6,154 nucleotides of DNA from CAZBUK01 sp964495085. Its GTDB lineage: Bacteria; Bacteroidota; Ignavibacteria; T3Sed10-11. The stretch lies in the NCBI GenBank assembly GCA_964495085.1, contig CAZBUK010000143.1, forward strand, positions 1-6,154. Direction: 5' to 3'. Positions 1-5,463 of this stretch are shown piece by piece. The notes under the pieces were generated by a model. The model saw nothing but the letters and a program-made list of their open reading frames with translations, was not told the DNA's origin and made no database searches. Each line of letters opens with the position of its first letter. The first letter of the stretch is position 1. The position numbers were made by a program, and so were the translations under genes.

Positions 1-202
1 TCCGGGTATCGTCGACATATTCCATGATGCCCGATATATCGAGCCGCTCGCCTGCACGGATACTTTCTTCAAATATACGCTCTATCTCGGAGACGATTTC
101 ATTGGGATCCTGATCCGCTTGTTGTGCCGTTGCTGTGGAATACATGCCCGCGAGAAGCATGAGCAGAATGGTGATAATTATGTAATAGTGTATCTTTTTC
201 AT
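1..202 (-). CDS. Secreted NTF2/SnoaL-like (DUF4440-type) protein, C-terminus cut by window edge
   Basis: Reading leftward from an ATG at 202-200, 67 codons are open to the window edge, so only the N-terminus is present. Residues 1-26 form a classic Sec signal peptide: two Lys, a long Ile/Leu-rich core, then Ala-Thr-Ala before Gln27 for signal peptidase I. There is no lipobox Cys, so the mature protein should be periplasmic or secreted. The mature start (EIVSEIERIFEESIRAGERL, then DISGIMEYVDD) reads like helix 1 of NTF2/SnoaL/DUF4440 proteins, where an acidic helix is followed by 'a D ... l ... DD'. AAAGGAAA about 6 bases before the ATG serves as ribosome binding site. The gene lies 144 bp downstream of the lipoprotein operon on the same strand and may be a separate unit. 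The signal peptide and reading frame are secure. The family call rests on a short N-terminal pattern and is tentative. Confidence 0.65.
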   Translation of the reverse strand, partial: MKKIHYYIIITILLMLLAGMYSTATAQQADQDPNEIVSEIERIFEESIRAGERLDISGIMEYVDDTR

Positions 203-241
203 TTCGGTTTTCCTTTGCGGATTGATGCATTATTTTTGTGA

Positions 242-259
242 AGTATTCCGAAAGATACT
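242..259. promoter_or_regulatory. Small inverted repeat AGTAT-N8-ATACT upstream of the NTF2-like gene
   Basis: Perfect 5-bp arms (242-246 and 255-259) separated by 8 bases lie 40-57 bases before the start codon of the NTF2-like gene. The spacing would suit an operator half-site pair or a small leader hairpin. Arms this short arise by chance often, so this is a candidate only. No convincing -35/-10 pair was found in the same gap. Confidence 0.2.
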
Positions 260-346
260 AAGTAAAGACGCGAAGAAGCAACGAGTGCAGAGATTTATTT
301 GGAGGGAGGAACAGCAATAATTTTTAATCGCTACGATAAAATCCGG

Positions 347-1036
347 TTATTCTTCCCGGGGGTGATTTTTCTTTTGTTCAACTCGCTTTTTCCGGTCATT
401 ACCAAAATCTTTATGGTATTTTCCATATGGCATGGCAAGAAATATCTTAGTGCTGGCATCGCGCGCAAGAGGTACGTAACTCTGAGTAGCTGTCTTAATA
501 GCAGTGGTAACCGCTTTGACGAGCAGTCCGGTAAGCCCGCTTGCACCCCCACTTTCTCCGGTGGTATTCACTTCGACTGCCTCATCGTAAAACCAGATTA
601 AATCTCCCGTATGAGTTGAACGCAACTCGCACGCTGCTCTGACTCTAACGCTGCCCGCAGTAACTAAGTATACTGTGTTCCACTCGAGCAAAGTGACATA
701 TAAAACGGCGTCCGCACCGAAATACTCCCGAAATTTCTGAGGAGGTATATTCATTATCGTTTCGGTATCAAAAAGCCCTTCCTGTTGAAGAATATCATAA
801 ACAACTTCCATCGGAAAAACATAGTAACCGCTGTTTGTAAGGGGCTCGGCAACTGTCGTGGCATAATATTCCTTCGCATCCGCAGCAGTCGTTTCGTTGA
901 TTGGTGGTAGAACAAGGATACTTATTGGGGATTCTTTATACATTTCAGGGGCAAATTCCTCTTTCGTCACATAGGGAACACATCCTCCGAAATATAGGAT
1001 AAGAAACCACACAAAGATATTTTGTGTAGTTTTCAT
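347..1036 (-). CDS. DUF799/GNA1162-like lipoprotein
   Basis: 229 residues. Residues 1-18 are a lipoprotein signal peptide ending in Tyr-Phe-Gly-Gly before Cys19, so the protein should be lipid-anchored on the periplasmic side of a membrane. The body matches the DUF799 (GNA1162-like) family. It has ISILVLPPINETT at 38-50, then a helix and PLTNSGYYVFPMEVVYDIL at 65-83, the GADAVLYV strand at 107-114, a Tyr/Val-rich strand with the Arg-Val-Arg stretch, and the TGDLIWFY ending at 143-150. Family structures resemble the TolB N-terminal fold; the biochemical role is unknown. The last ~25 residues are unusually rich in Lys, Arg, Glu and Asn and look like a disordered tail. The start is supported by AGGAG six bases before the ATG. 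The ATG overlaps the stop of the upstream DUF4810 gene by four bases (ATGA), indicating translational coupling. It is the last gene of a four-lipoprotein operon. The family call is confident; the function is not known. Confidence 0.88.
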   Translation of the reverse strand: MKTTQNIFVWFLILYFGGCVPYVTKEEFAPEMYKESPISILVLPPINETTAADAKEYYATTVAEPLTNSGYYVFPMEVVYDILQQEGLFDTETIMNIPPQKFREYFGADAVLYVTLLEWNTVYLVTAGSVRVRAACELRSTHTGDLIWFYDEAVEVNTTGESGGASGLTGLLVKAVTTAIKTATQSYVPLARDASTKIFLAMPYGKYHKDFGNDRKKRVEQKKNHPREE

Positions 1037-1389
1037 TCGTGTCTCCTGGCATATTCGGATTTGATTCGTTTAATGAATACAATTGATTCCGGATAGAGTT
1101 CAATTTCCTTATCGAGATAGGCCAGGCCTTCAACTTCGCTACCGCTTCTTAATAGTATATAGCCGTATTCTGCATATACACCCGGGGGAATTCGCATTTT
1201 CTTTTTATTCGATTCTTCCATGATAAGGATTAGACTCTTTTTGTGCGCTTCCAGGGTTTTCTCATCCGGACTTTTCTTCAGCTCATAAAGGGTAGAAGAG
1301 TAGGTACCCCAATAGAAAGTTTTACCTGATGGAGTGCAACCACCGATCAGTACCAATGCGAGTAGTATGACGAGCTGTGATATTTTCAT
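1033..1389 (-). CDS. DUF4810 domain lipoprotein
   Basis: 118 residues with a lipoprotein signal peptide (Leu/Val/Ala-rich core, Ile-Gly-Gly before Cys18). The mature part begins with the hallmark FYWGTYSSTLYELKKSP (residues 25-41) of DUF4810 lipoproteins. It continues with a helical, TPR-like half: an EAHKKSLILIMEES helix, 'IPPGVYAEYGYILLRSG', then a second helix pair. DUF4810 proteins are regularly found between CsgG/HfaB-like and DUF799 lipoproteins (for example meningococcal NMB1163) and are presumed partners in one envelope complex; no activity is established. Its ATG overlaps the stop of the preceding small lipoprotein gene (ATGA) and only a weak GAGA precedes it, so translation probably depends on coupling. 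The length is normal for the family and the frame is intact. Confidence 0.88.
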   Translation of the reverse strand: MKISQLVILLALVLIGGCTPSGKTFYWGTYSSTLYELKKSPDEKTLEAHKKSLILIMEESNKKKMRIPPGVYAEYGYILLRSGSEVEGLAYLDKEIELYPESIVFIKRIKSEYARRHE

Positions 1390-1673
1390 GGCACATCGAT
1401 CTCAAAAATGGTTTGATTGGCAACAACAATGACTCTATCTACGACTATTTGGTCGTTGCGGTAGACTTTGATTATGTGACGGCCGGGATTGACCTCATAT
1501 AATTCATTTTTGGCATCATGAGGAAATCGGGGACCGCTGTCAACAGAGATCATAACTCCCTCGATCGATCCCGTAAATTTCAGAAAACCTTTCTCGGACT
1601 TTTGTATTGTCCCCGTCGAATAACCTCCACAGGACGTTAATGCGAAGATAAAGATAACGACGAACGCTCTCAT
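1386..1673 (-). CDS. Small PEGA-like lipoprotein, function unknown
   Basis: 95 residues. Residues 1-14 are a short signal peptide with a near-canonical lipobox (Leu-Thr-Ser before Cys15). The mature ~80 residues are beta-rich: 'GSIEGVMISVDSG', 'YEVNPGRHIIKVYRND', 'VVDRVIVVANQTIFEIDVP'. This is the order seen in PEGA-type surface domains, where a substituent strand is followed by a Pro-Gly turn, a 'H.I.V.' strand and a final paired strand. The canonical Pro-Glu-Gly-Ala motif itself is missing (Asn-Pro-Gly-Arg instead), so the assignment is by pattern only. A strong AGAAGGAGA (1682-1690) precedes the ATG and overlaps the csgG-like stop codon. The gene ends in an ATGA overlap with the DUF4810 gene. 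It therefore sits firmly inside the operon and is probably an accessory subunit of the same complex. I do not recognise a named family. That it is a real lipoprotein gene is secure. Confidence 0.8.
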   Translation of the reverse strand: MRAFVVIFIFALTSCGGYSTGTIQKSEKGFLKFTGSIEGVMISVDSGPRFPHDAKNELYEVNPGRHIIKVYRNDQIVVDRVIVVANQTIFEIDVP

Positions 1674-1688
1674 GTTACGATTCTCCTT

Positions 1689-2639
1689 CTAGTTTTCTTG
1701 GATGTAGAATTCACCGAAATCCGTGGTAGGCAACTCCCCGGAATGTTTTGTGCAAATTGAGACCTCGGTGCTGACATCTCCCGGAATAAGGGAAACTATC
1801 CGAATAGTTCCGACCGGTTTCCCAGGCAATTCGATTTCAATATTTGTCTGAGGATTCACTACTTTGTTACCCCGTTTATATACCGTAAACGTGTCACCTT
1901 CGTTAATACCTTGCATCGAACCGCCTGCGATTAAATATTTGCCATCCTCGTACGAAAGCAGGTATGAACGCCATGGCTTGTCGAGTAACCGCTCACCAAT
2001 GTTGCTGACGAGCTTAGCGATTGCAGCAGAGATCACCTTGTCATTCAATGTGGCATCGTATTCTGCAGTGCTTCCCATTCCAAGAACGGTTTCCGATTGC
2101 GAATATGCCTCTCCTTCGCCTTCTTCTGAATACACAATCTGCCCGGTGCGAACATCTACAAGCCTCACACTTACTCTCGCGTAAGCTGTCTGCTTCTTGC
2201 TTCGAGTGAACAAACCAACATCGCTTGTCGTTTTACGACCGAACTCTGATATGGAGCCGAGAATGAGATAATCTGCTGCAATATTGAAGCCACCGAGATT
2301 ACCGATATCCTTTTCCTGTGTTAGATGAGTAAGATCAGCCCTTTCGAGCATGATAAATTTGTCTGTTAAGGCGAGTTTAGCGGAGAATATATCCATCGCT
2401 TGCTTGCCTAATCGATCATTATTCTGGTCGTAAAAGAATCCCTGCCCATATTTAGTCTCGTTCGTAAATCGCGCGATGGCAACTTTTCGTTTTAAAGACC
2501 GTTCAGGTTTCGCATCAATGGTTTTGCTCACATGCGAGGTCCTCTCCGGAACGGGGGTTGTTGTCGGGGGCTTGACAGTCGAACAAGAAATAAAGAAAAT
2601 TGCGGGCAAAAGAAAAAGAATTGAATGAATCGCTTTCAT
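1689..2639 (-). CDS. CsgG/HfaB-family lipoprotein with extra C-terminal domain
   Basis: 316 residues from the ATG at 2639-2637. An in-frame TTG at 2651 is rejected because it lies inside the GGAG ribosome binding site (2646-2649), six bases before the ATG. Residues 1-18 are a lipoprotein signal peptide with a loose lipobox (Phe-Ile-Ser before Cys19), followed by a Pro/Thr-rich linker to about 48. The CsgG/HfaB domain spans about 50-225: KVAIARFTNET, 'LGKQAMDIFSAKL', 'FIMLERADL', the AADYLILGSISEF strand, and 'ARVSVRLVDVRTGQIVYSEEGEGEA'. In curli systems CsgG oligomerises into the outer-membrane secretion pore; in the NMB1164-like group the role is unproven. Residues ~226-316 form an added beta domain (YLIAGGSMQGINEGDTFTVY, 'VGTIRIVSLIPGDVSTEVSI') resembling the C-terminal domain of FlgT, which E. 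coli CsgG lacks. It is the first gene of the operon. No clear promoter could be placed upstream. Confidence 0.88.
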   Translation of the reverse strand: MKAIHSILFLLPAIFFISCSTVKPPTTTPVPERTSHVSKTIDAKPERSLKRKVAIARFTNETKYGQGFFYDQNNDRLGKQAMDIFSAKLALTDKFIMLERADLTHLTQEKDIGNLGGFNIAADYLILGSISEFGRKTTSDVGLFTRSKKQTAYARVSVRLVDVRTGQIVYSEEGEGEAYSQSETVLGMGSTAEYDATLNDKVISAAIAKLVSNIGERLLDKPWRSYLLSYEDGKYLIAGGSMQGINEGDTFTVYKRGNKVVNPQTNIEIELPGKPVGTIRIVSLIPGDVSTEVSICTKHSGELPTTDFGEFYIQEN

Positions 2640-3287
2640 AGCAGACTCCAAATCTATTGCTTTTTGTGCGTTAGGTTATTAATTCGTAGGATTGACATAC
2701 AAACCGCTACACAATCTCGATAGCGTAAGATATGCAGGTTCAAGGGAGGTATTTCTATTATTCGGAATAGGTTGTGTTGTTGAAGAATCACCGATCTTGA
2801 ATTCGTCACGATATGACTTCTGCTTTTCTATGCTGTAAGATATGGTTAATTCTAACAAAATCAATTAGCTACATGGACCAGCTAGTATCACTATAGGACG
2901 TAAGAAATAATCGGGCTATTTAGGAAAATATCGGTAATTCTTATCTGTCACTTTCGGGAGTAATATACCAATAAAATTTATAATGGCATCTACGGAAGTG
3001 ACGGCCAAAAGAAAAAAGTACGATGTGATAATAAGACACAAAGGATGTAGAGGTTTTGGAAATATAGAGAAAAAAGTAATATCTCCGCGATCCGTGCGCT
3101 TCGTACCATCCCGCGCGTCCGGTGTTGAAAAAAGGCATAATAATTCCTATTGTTCAGGGTATTTTGCGAAAAGCAAGAAATCCCCGCAGTCGAATTTGTT
3201 ATCAGGTAATCGTGCTGATATAACCCGAGACAGAAAAAATATTAACAATCATAGTCAAATGTCTCCTATACCTCTTCGAGAGATTCC
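2640..3287. other. 648-base AT-rich intergenic region between divergent operons
   Basis: No gene is convincingly supported here. Open frames exist: minus strand 2679-2864 with a TTG start right after a stop, minus 2941-3138, and plus 2983-3291. None has a ribosome binding site or recognisable protein content. The region must hold the promoters of the leftward lipoprotein operon and the rightward AraC operon. For the rightward unit a good candidate is listed separately (3196-3224). For the leftward unit the best match I can find is TTGATT (2864-2859), 16 bp, TATCTT (2842-2837), which would leave a leader of about 195 bases and is weak. A 5-bp inverted repeat (TAGCT 2866-2870, AGCTA 2880-2884) lies next to it. 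Confidence 0.6.
3196..3224 (+). promoter_or_regulatory. Sigma70-like promoter for the AraC-DUF1761 unit
   Basis: TTGTTA (3196-3201) is separated by exactly 17 bases from TATAAC (3219-3224). This matches the -35 consensus at four of six positions and the -10 at five of six. Transcription would start near 3231 and leave a leader of about 57 bases before the regulator's ATG at 3288. It is the best promoter-like element in the intergenic region and points the right way. It is assigned by consensus match only. Confidence 0.5.
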
Positions 3288-4106
3288 ATGATCTCAAAAC
3301 TTCGCGTTCCTGCAGCCCCACTGAATAGATTTATCGAAAGTCTGTACTATTATACGGGCTTTACTCCCGAACATTCGATCGACCGGTTTCTCCCCGACGG
3401 ATACGTACAGATCATATTCGACCTTACCGATTACCCGAAATACATCTACGACAATCATACCTTCAAAGAGATACAGTCGTGTAAAAACGTCTGGTTCTCC
3501 GGCTTCCGGACGGAGCCTATTACCATACCGTCCGGGAAAGAGAGTGAAATGATCATCATGCAGTTCAAAAAAGGGAAGGCGTTTCCGTTCATTTCCGAAC
3601 CGATGCACGCTCTCACCGACGTTGTGGTCGACGCGGAGCTCGTACTGAAAAACGAGATACTCGATCTGCGGGAGCTTCTCAAGGAGGCGAAAACTATCGA
3701 TGAAAAATTCACCCTGCTGGAAAAGAATCTTCTGACGCACTACACACGAAATCTGTATGAGAATCCGTTTGTGGAGTATATGATCTCCAGGATCGGCGCG
3801 ACTCCGACACGGATCAGCCTGAAAGAGATCTCGGAAAAAGTCGGCTACTCCCATAAACACATCATAAAGATCTTCAAAGATAACGTAGGCGTAACGCCGA
3901 TGGATTTTCTGAAGGTCGTCCGCTTTCAGAAGGCGATTCAGGATATCGGCCTGCGCAAGAATGTGGACTGGACGTCGGTGGCTCTCGACTGCGGATTCTA
4001 CGATCAGTCGCACTTCATTTCGGACTTCAAGACATTCTCGGGATTTACGCCCGGCGAGTATCTGAAAGTGCGGGGGGAATATCTCAACTACATTCCCGTC
4101 GGATAG
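3288..4106 (+). CDS. AraC-family transcriptional regulator with DUF6597-like N-terminal domain
   Basis: 272 residues, normal for one-component AraC regulators. The N-terminal half (about 5-150) has the DUF6597-like pattern: 'PAAPLNRFIESLYYYTGF', FLPDGYVQIIFDL (34-46), 'VWFSGFRTEPITI' and 'MIIMQFKKGKAFPF'. It is presumably a ligand- or signal-sensing beta-rich domain of unknown ligand. The C-terminal ~100 residues are a complete two-helix-turn-helix AraC domain. The first HTH is at ISLKEISEKVGYSHKHIIKIF (176-196), followed by GVTPMDFLKVVRFQKA. The second is at VDWTSVALDCGFYDQSHFISDFK (226-248), ending in the family signature FSGFTPGEYLK. It should be a soluble DNA-binding protein. The ATG is preceded only by a weak GAGAGA, but the protein start fits the family. 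A promoter lies ~64-92 bases upstream. The downstream DUF1761 and DUF4287 genes on the same strand are plausible targets or operon partners. Confidence 0.92.
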   Translation: MISKLRVPAAPLNRFIESLYYYTGFTPEHSIDRFLPDGYVQIIFDLTDYPKYIYDNHTFKEIQSCKNVWFSGFRTEPITIPSGKESEMIIMQFKKGKAFPFISEPMHALTDVVVDAELVLKNEILDLRELLKEAKTIDEKFTLLEKNLLTHYTRNLYENPFVEYMISRIGATPTRISLKEISEKVGYSHKHIIKIFKDNVGVTPMDFLKVVRFQKAIQDIGLRKNVDWTSVALDCGFYDQSHFISDFKTFSGFTPGEYLKVRGEYLNYIPVG

Positions 4107-4142
4107 TCGGGTAAATATTTTCCTATAAAATATCGGTCCCGA
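4107..4142 (+). terminator. Imperfect stem-loop after the AraC gene, possible terminator
   Basis: Immediately after the regulator's TAG, TCGGG (4107-4111) can pair with CCCGA (4138-4142). Inside them ATATTTT (4115-4121) pairs with AAAATAT (4127-4133) around a five-base loop. The two stems are separated by unpaired bases on both sides (3 and 4). A T-rich stretch (TTCTGATTTTTATT) follows. This resembles a weak intrinsic terminator or an attenuating structure between the regulator and DUF1761. The AT-rich upper stem and the gap in the stem make termination efficiency doubtful. Confidence 0.35.
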
Positions 4143-4145
4143 TTC

Positions 4146-4170
4146 TGATTTTTATTCCGTCTAAAAATCA
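4146..4170 (+). promoter_or_regulatory. Perfect 9-bp inverted repeat abutting the DUF1761 ribosome binding site
   Basis: TGATTTTTA (4146-4154) and TAAAAATCA (4162-4170) are perfect inverted arms around the 7-base loop TTCCGTC. The right arm ends at 4170 and the Shine-Dalgarno AAGGAGG begins at 4171. In RNA it would form a hairpin that may influence ribosome access or mRNA stability. In DNA it could be an operator for the adjacent regulator. The symmetry is directly visible; the function is inferred. Confidence 0.45.
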
Positions 4171-4183
4171 AAGGAGGATCGAT

Positions 4184-4582
4184 ATGATAATCAACCATTG
4201 GGCGGTATTGGTGTGCGCCGTGTTTTATCTTATTCTGGGCGGACTCTGGTATTCTCCGGCTCTCTTTTATAATGCCTGGAAGCGTGAAAACAACCTGACG
4301 GACGACGACATCAAAAAGGTGAATCCCGCCATGAACTACGGCGTCGGCTTCATCCTTGCATACCTTATGTCGTACAATCTCGCCTTCTTCCTGGGGGATG
4401 CAGAGACCGATTTGCAATGGGGTGCTACAGCCGGATTTCTCGCAGGGTTCGGATGGGCGGCGGCAATATTCGCGTCCATAGCGTTGTTCGAAATGAAGAG
4501 CTGGAAATACATTTTCATCAACGGCGGATTCATCGTCGTCTATTTTACAGTCATCGGATTGATACTCGGCGCGTGGAGATGA
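4184..4582 (+). CDS. DUF1761 four-helix membrane protein
   Basis: 132 residues, the usual length for DUF1761. Four membrane helices are visible at about 4-24, 50-70, 79-101 and 107-130, with a short charged loop after helix 1 (RENNLTDDDIKK). The family signature GGLWYSPALFYNAW (19-32) is intact, and the helices are rich in Gly, Ala and Phe as expected. The protein should sit in the inner membrane; no biochemical role is known for the family. Translation starts from an excellent AAGGAGG six bases before the ATG. An unusual inverted repeat sits directly against this site. It lies 77 bases behind an AraC regulator and 12 bases before the DUF4287 gene, so it is probably co-transcribed with the latter and perhaps controlled by the former. 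Confidence 0.9.
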   Translation: MIINHWAVLVCAVFYLILGGLWYSPALFYNAWKRENNLTDDDIKKVNPAMNYGVGFILAYLMSYNLAFFLGDAETDLQWGATAGFLAGFGWAAAIFASIALFEMKSWKYIFINGGFIVVYFTVIGLILGAWR

Positions 4583-4594
4583 CAGTTAAGACTC

Positions 4595-5167
4595 ATGGCG
4601 AAAACATCCGGTGAAATCGAGAGAGAATTCATTGAAGGATTGCAGTCTGCAACTGGAAAAGATCTCCAGGCATGGCTCGAAGCGATCGATGAATCGGGAT
4701 TATCCGCGAGGAACGATATTGTCCGGCGGCTGAAATCTTCGCACAATTTCGGACACATGCACGCAACCCTCCTCGCGGGCATTCATGCGAACGGCGGAAA
4801 AACTGTATACGGAAGCGAAACTGATCTGTTGAATGGTCAGTTCCGCAATATGGAAAGCATTCGTCCTCTCTTTGAACGATTGCGGCAGGCTGTCCTGGAA
4901 CGCGACGGACAGGCTGAGTTCGTCGCAAAAAAAACATACGTATCGATAGCTAAAAAGCGGGAATTTGCCGCCGTAAATATCAGAAAAGGGGAGCTTCGGC
5001 TTGGCCTCGACCTGGGAGATATGCCGGTCGGGGGAAGACTGGAAAAATCCAGACTTACCGGCCCGATGCCGAGAATCTCCCGAATGCTCGTCATCAGGTC
5101 GGAATCCGATATCGATGAAGAACTCTTTTCCCTATTGGCGCTGGCCGACGCAAGGATCAATTCATGA
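4595..5167 (+). CDS. DUF4287-DUF5655 domain protein
   Basis: 190 residues, soluble, no signal peptide. Residues ~3-65 match DUF4287: a helix with 'GLQSATGKDLQAWLEAIDESGL', then VRRLKSSHNFGHMHATLLAG with the conserved His-x(2)-Gly-His context. Residues ~82-188 match DUF5655: 'RPLFERLRQAVLE', then FVAKKTYVSIAKKREFAAV (109-127), 'GELRLGLDLGDMP', and a closing IRSESDIDEELFSLLALA. Both are small domains of unknown function often joined in one protein; the second has the alpha/beta look of a YdhG/YdeI-like domain. Only a weak TTAAGA precedes the ATG, and the gap from the DUF1761 stop is 12 bases, so translational coupling within an operon is likely. The start fits the family N-terminus. The family call is confident; no activity should be inferred. 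Confidence 0.85.
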   Translation: MAKTSGEIEREFIEGLQSATGKDLQAWLEAIDESGLSARNDIVRRLKSSHNFGHMHATLLAGIHANGGKTVYGSETDLLNGQFRNMESIRPLFERLRQAVLERDGQAEFVAKKTYVSIAKKREFAAVNIRKGELRLGLDLGDMPVGGRLEKSRLTGPMPRISRMLVIRSESDIDEELFSLLALADARINS

Positions 5168-5218
5168 AGATATAGATCATTCGATTACACTCCCTTCAGT
5201 CAGCAACTTATCCATTAC

Positions 5219-5240
5219 CCGGATAGCATATTTTATCCGG
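5219..5240. repeat. 7-bp inverted repeat downstream of the DUF4287 gene
   Basis: CCGGATA (5219-5225) and TATCCGG (5234-5240) are perfect arms around an 8-base loop (GCATATTT), about 50 bases after the stop codon. The position suits an mRNA 3'-end hairpin. No T-run follows on either strand, so it is not a standard intrinsic terminator. The rest of 5168-5463 shows no convincing gene. A minus-strand frame at 5264-5446 is open but unsupported. Confidence 0.35.
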
Positions 5241-5463
5241 AGTATCGACGGAACCTTTCTCTCTCATAAATAGTTTGAGACGATAAGAGCGCGAGGATTT
5301 CCCGCAGGATCGACGAACATTCCGGCGCCGATGCCGTCCGGTCTGAATCCGCATCCCTGCCTGTCACCGGCTCTTCGCAGAGTCCCGAATCCATACGGCC
5401 ATCCTTCCGGATGTCGATATGTCAATGCGATGACCAGATCCATCACAAGTTTCCGGTAGCGGT

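Noticed and set aside
322..341. Stem-loop (TTTTAATCG-cta-CGATAAAA region) after the DUF799 stop as a terminator
   Set aside because: Only four paired bases next to the loop, then a mismatch and weak A-T pairs, and no T-run downstream on the minus strand.
299..601. 100-codon plus-strand frame opposite the DUF799 gene
   Set aside because: Most of it overlaps the well-supported DUF799 coding region in antisense; no conserved content.
1689..2639. Naming the gene csgG and calling the locus a curli system
   Set aside because: No curlin, CsgE or CsgF-like genes are present, the protein has an extra C-terminal domain, and the partners (DUF4810, DUF799) belong to a different, non-curli context.
2640..2651. 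TTG start giving the CsgG-like protein four extra N-terminal residues
   Set aside because: The TTG lies inside the ribosome binding site of the ATG at 2639, and the ATG start gives a normal lipoprotein signal peptide.
2692..2722. Perfect TTGACA (2692-2697) as a plus-strand promoter
   Set aside because: No acceptable -10 at 16-18 bases, and no gene follows in that direction for about 600 bases.
2983..3291. 102-codon plus-strand frame before the AraC gene
   Set aside because: No ribosome binding site, low-complexity Lys/Arg/Ser-rich translation with no recognisable fold, and it overlaps the AraC start and contains the promoter at 3196-3224.
3294..4013. 239-codon minus-strand frame opposite the AraC gene
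   Set aside because: Shadow of a clear AraC-family protein on the other strand; its translation is rich in His, Arg and Phe with no family features.
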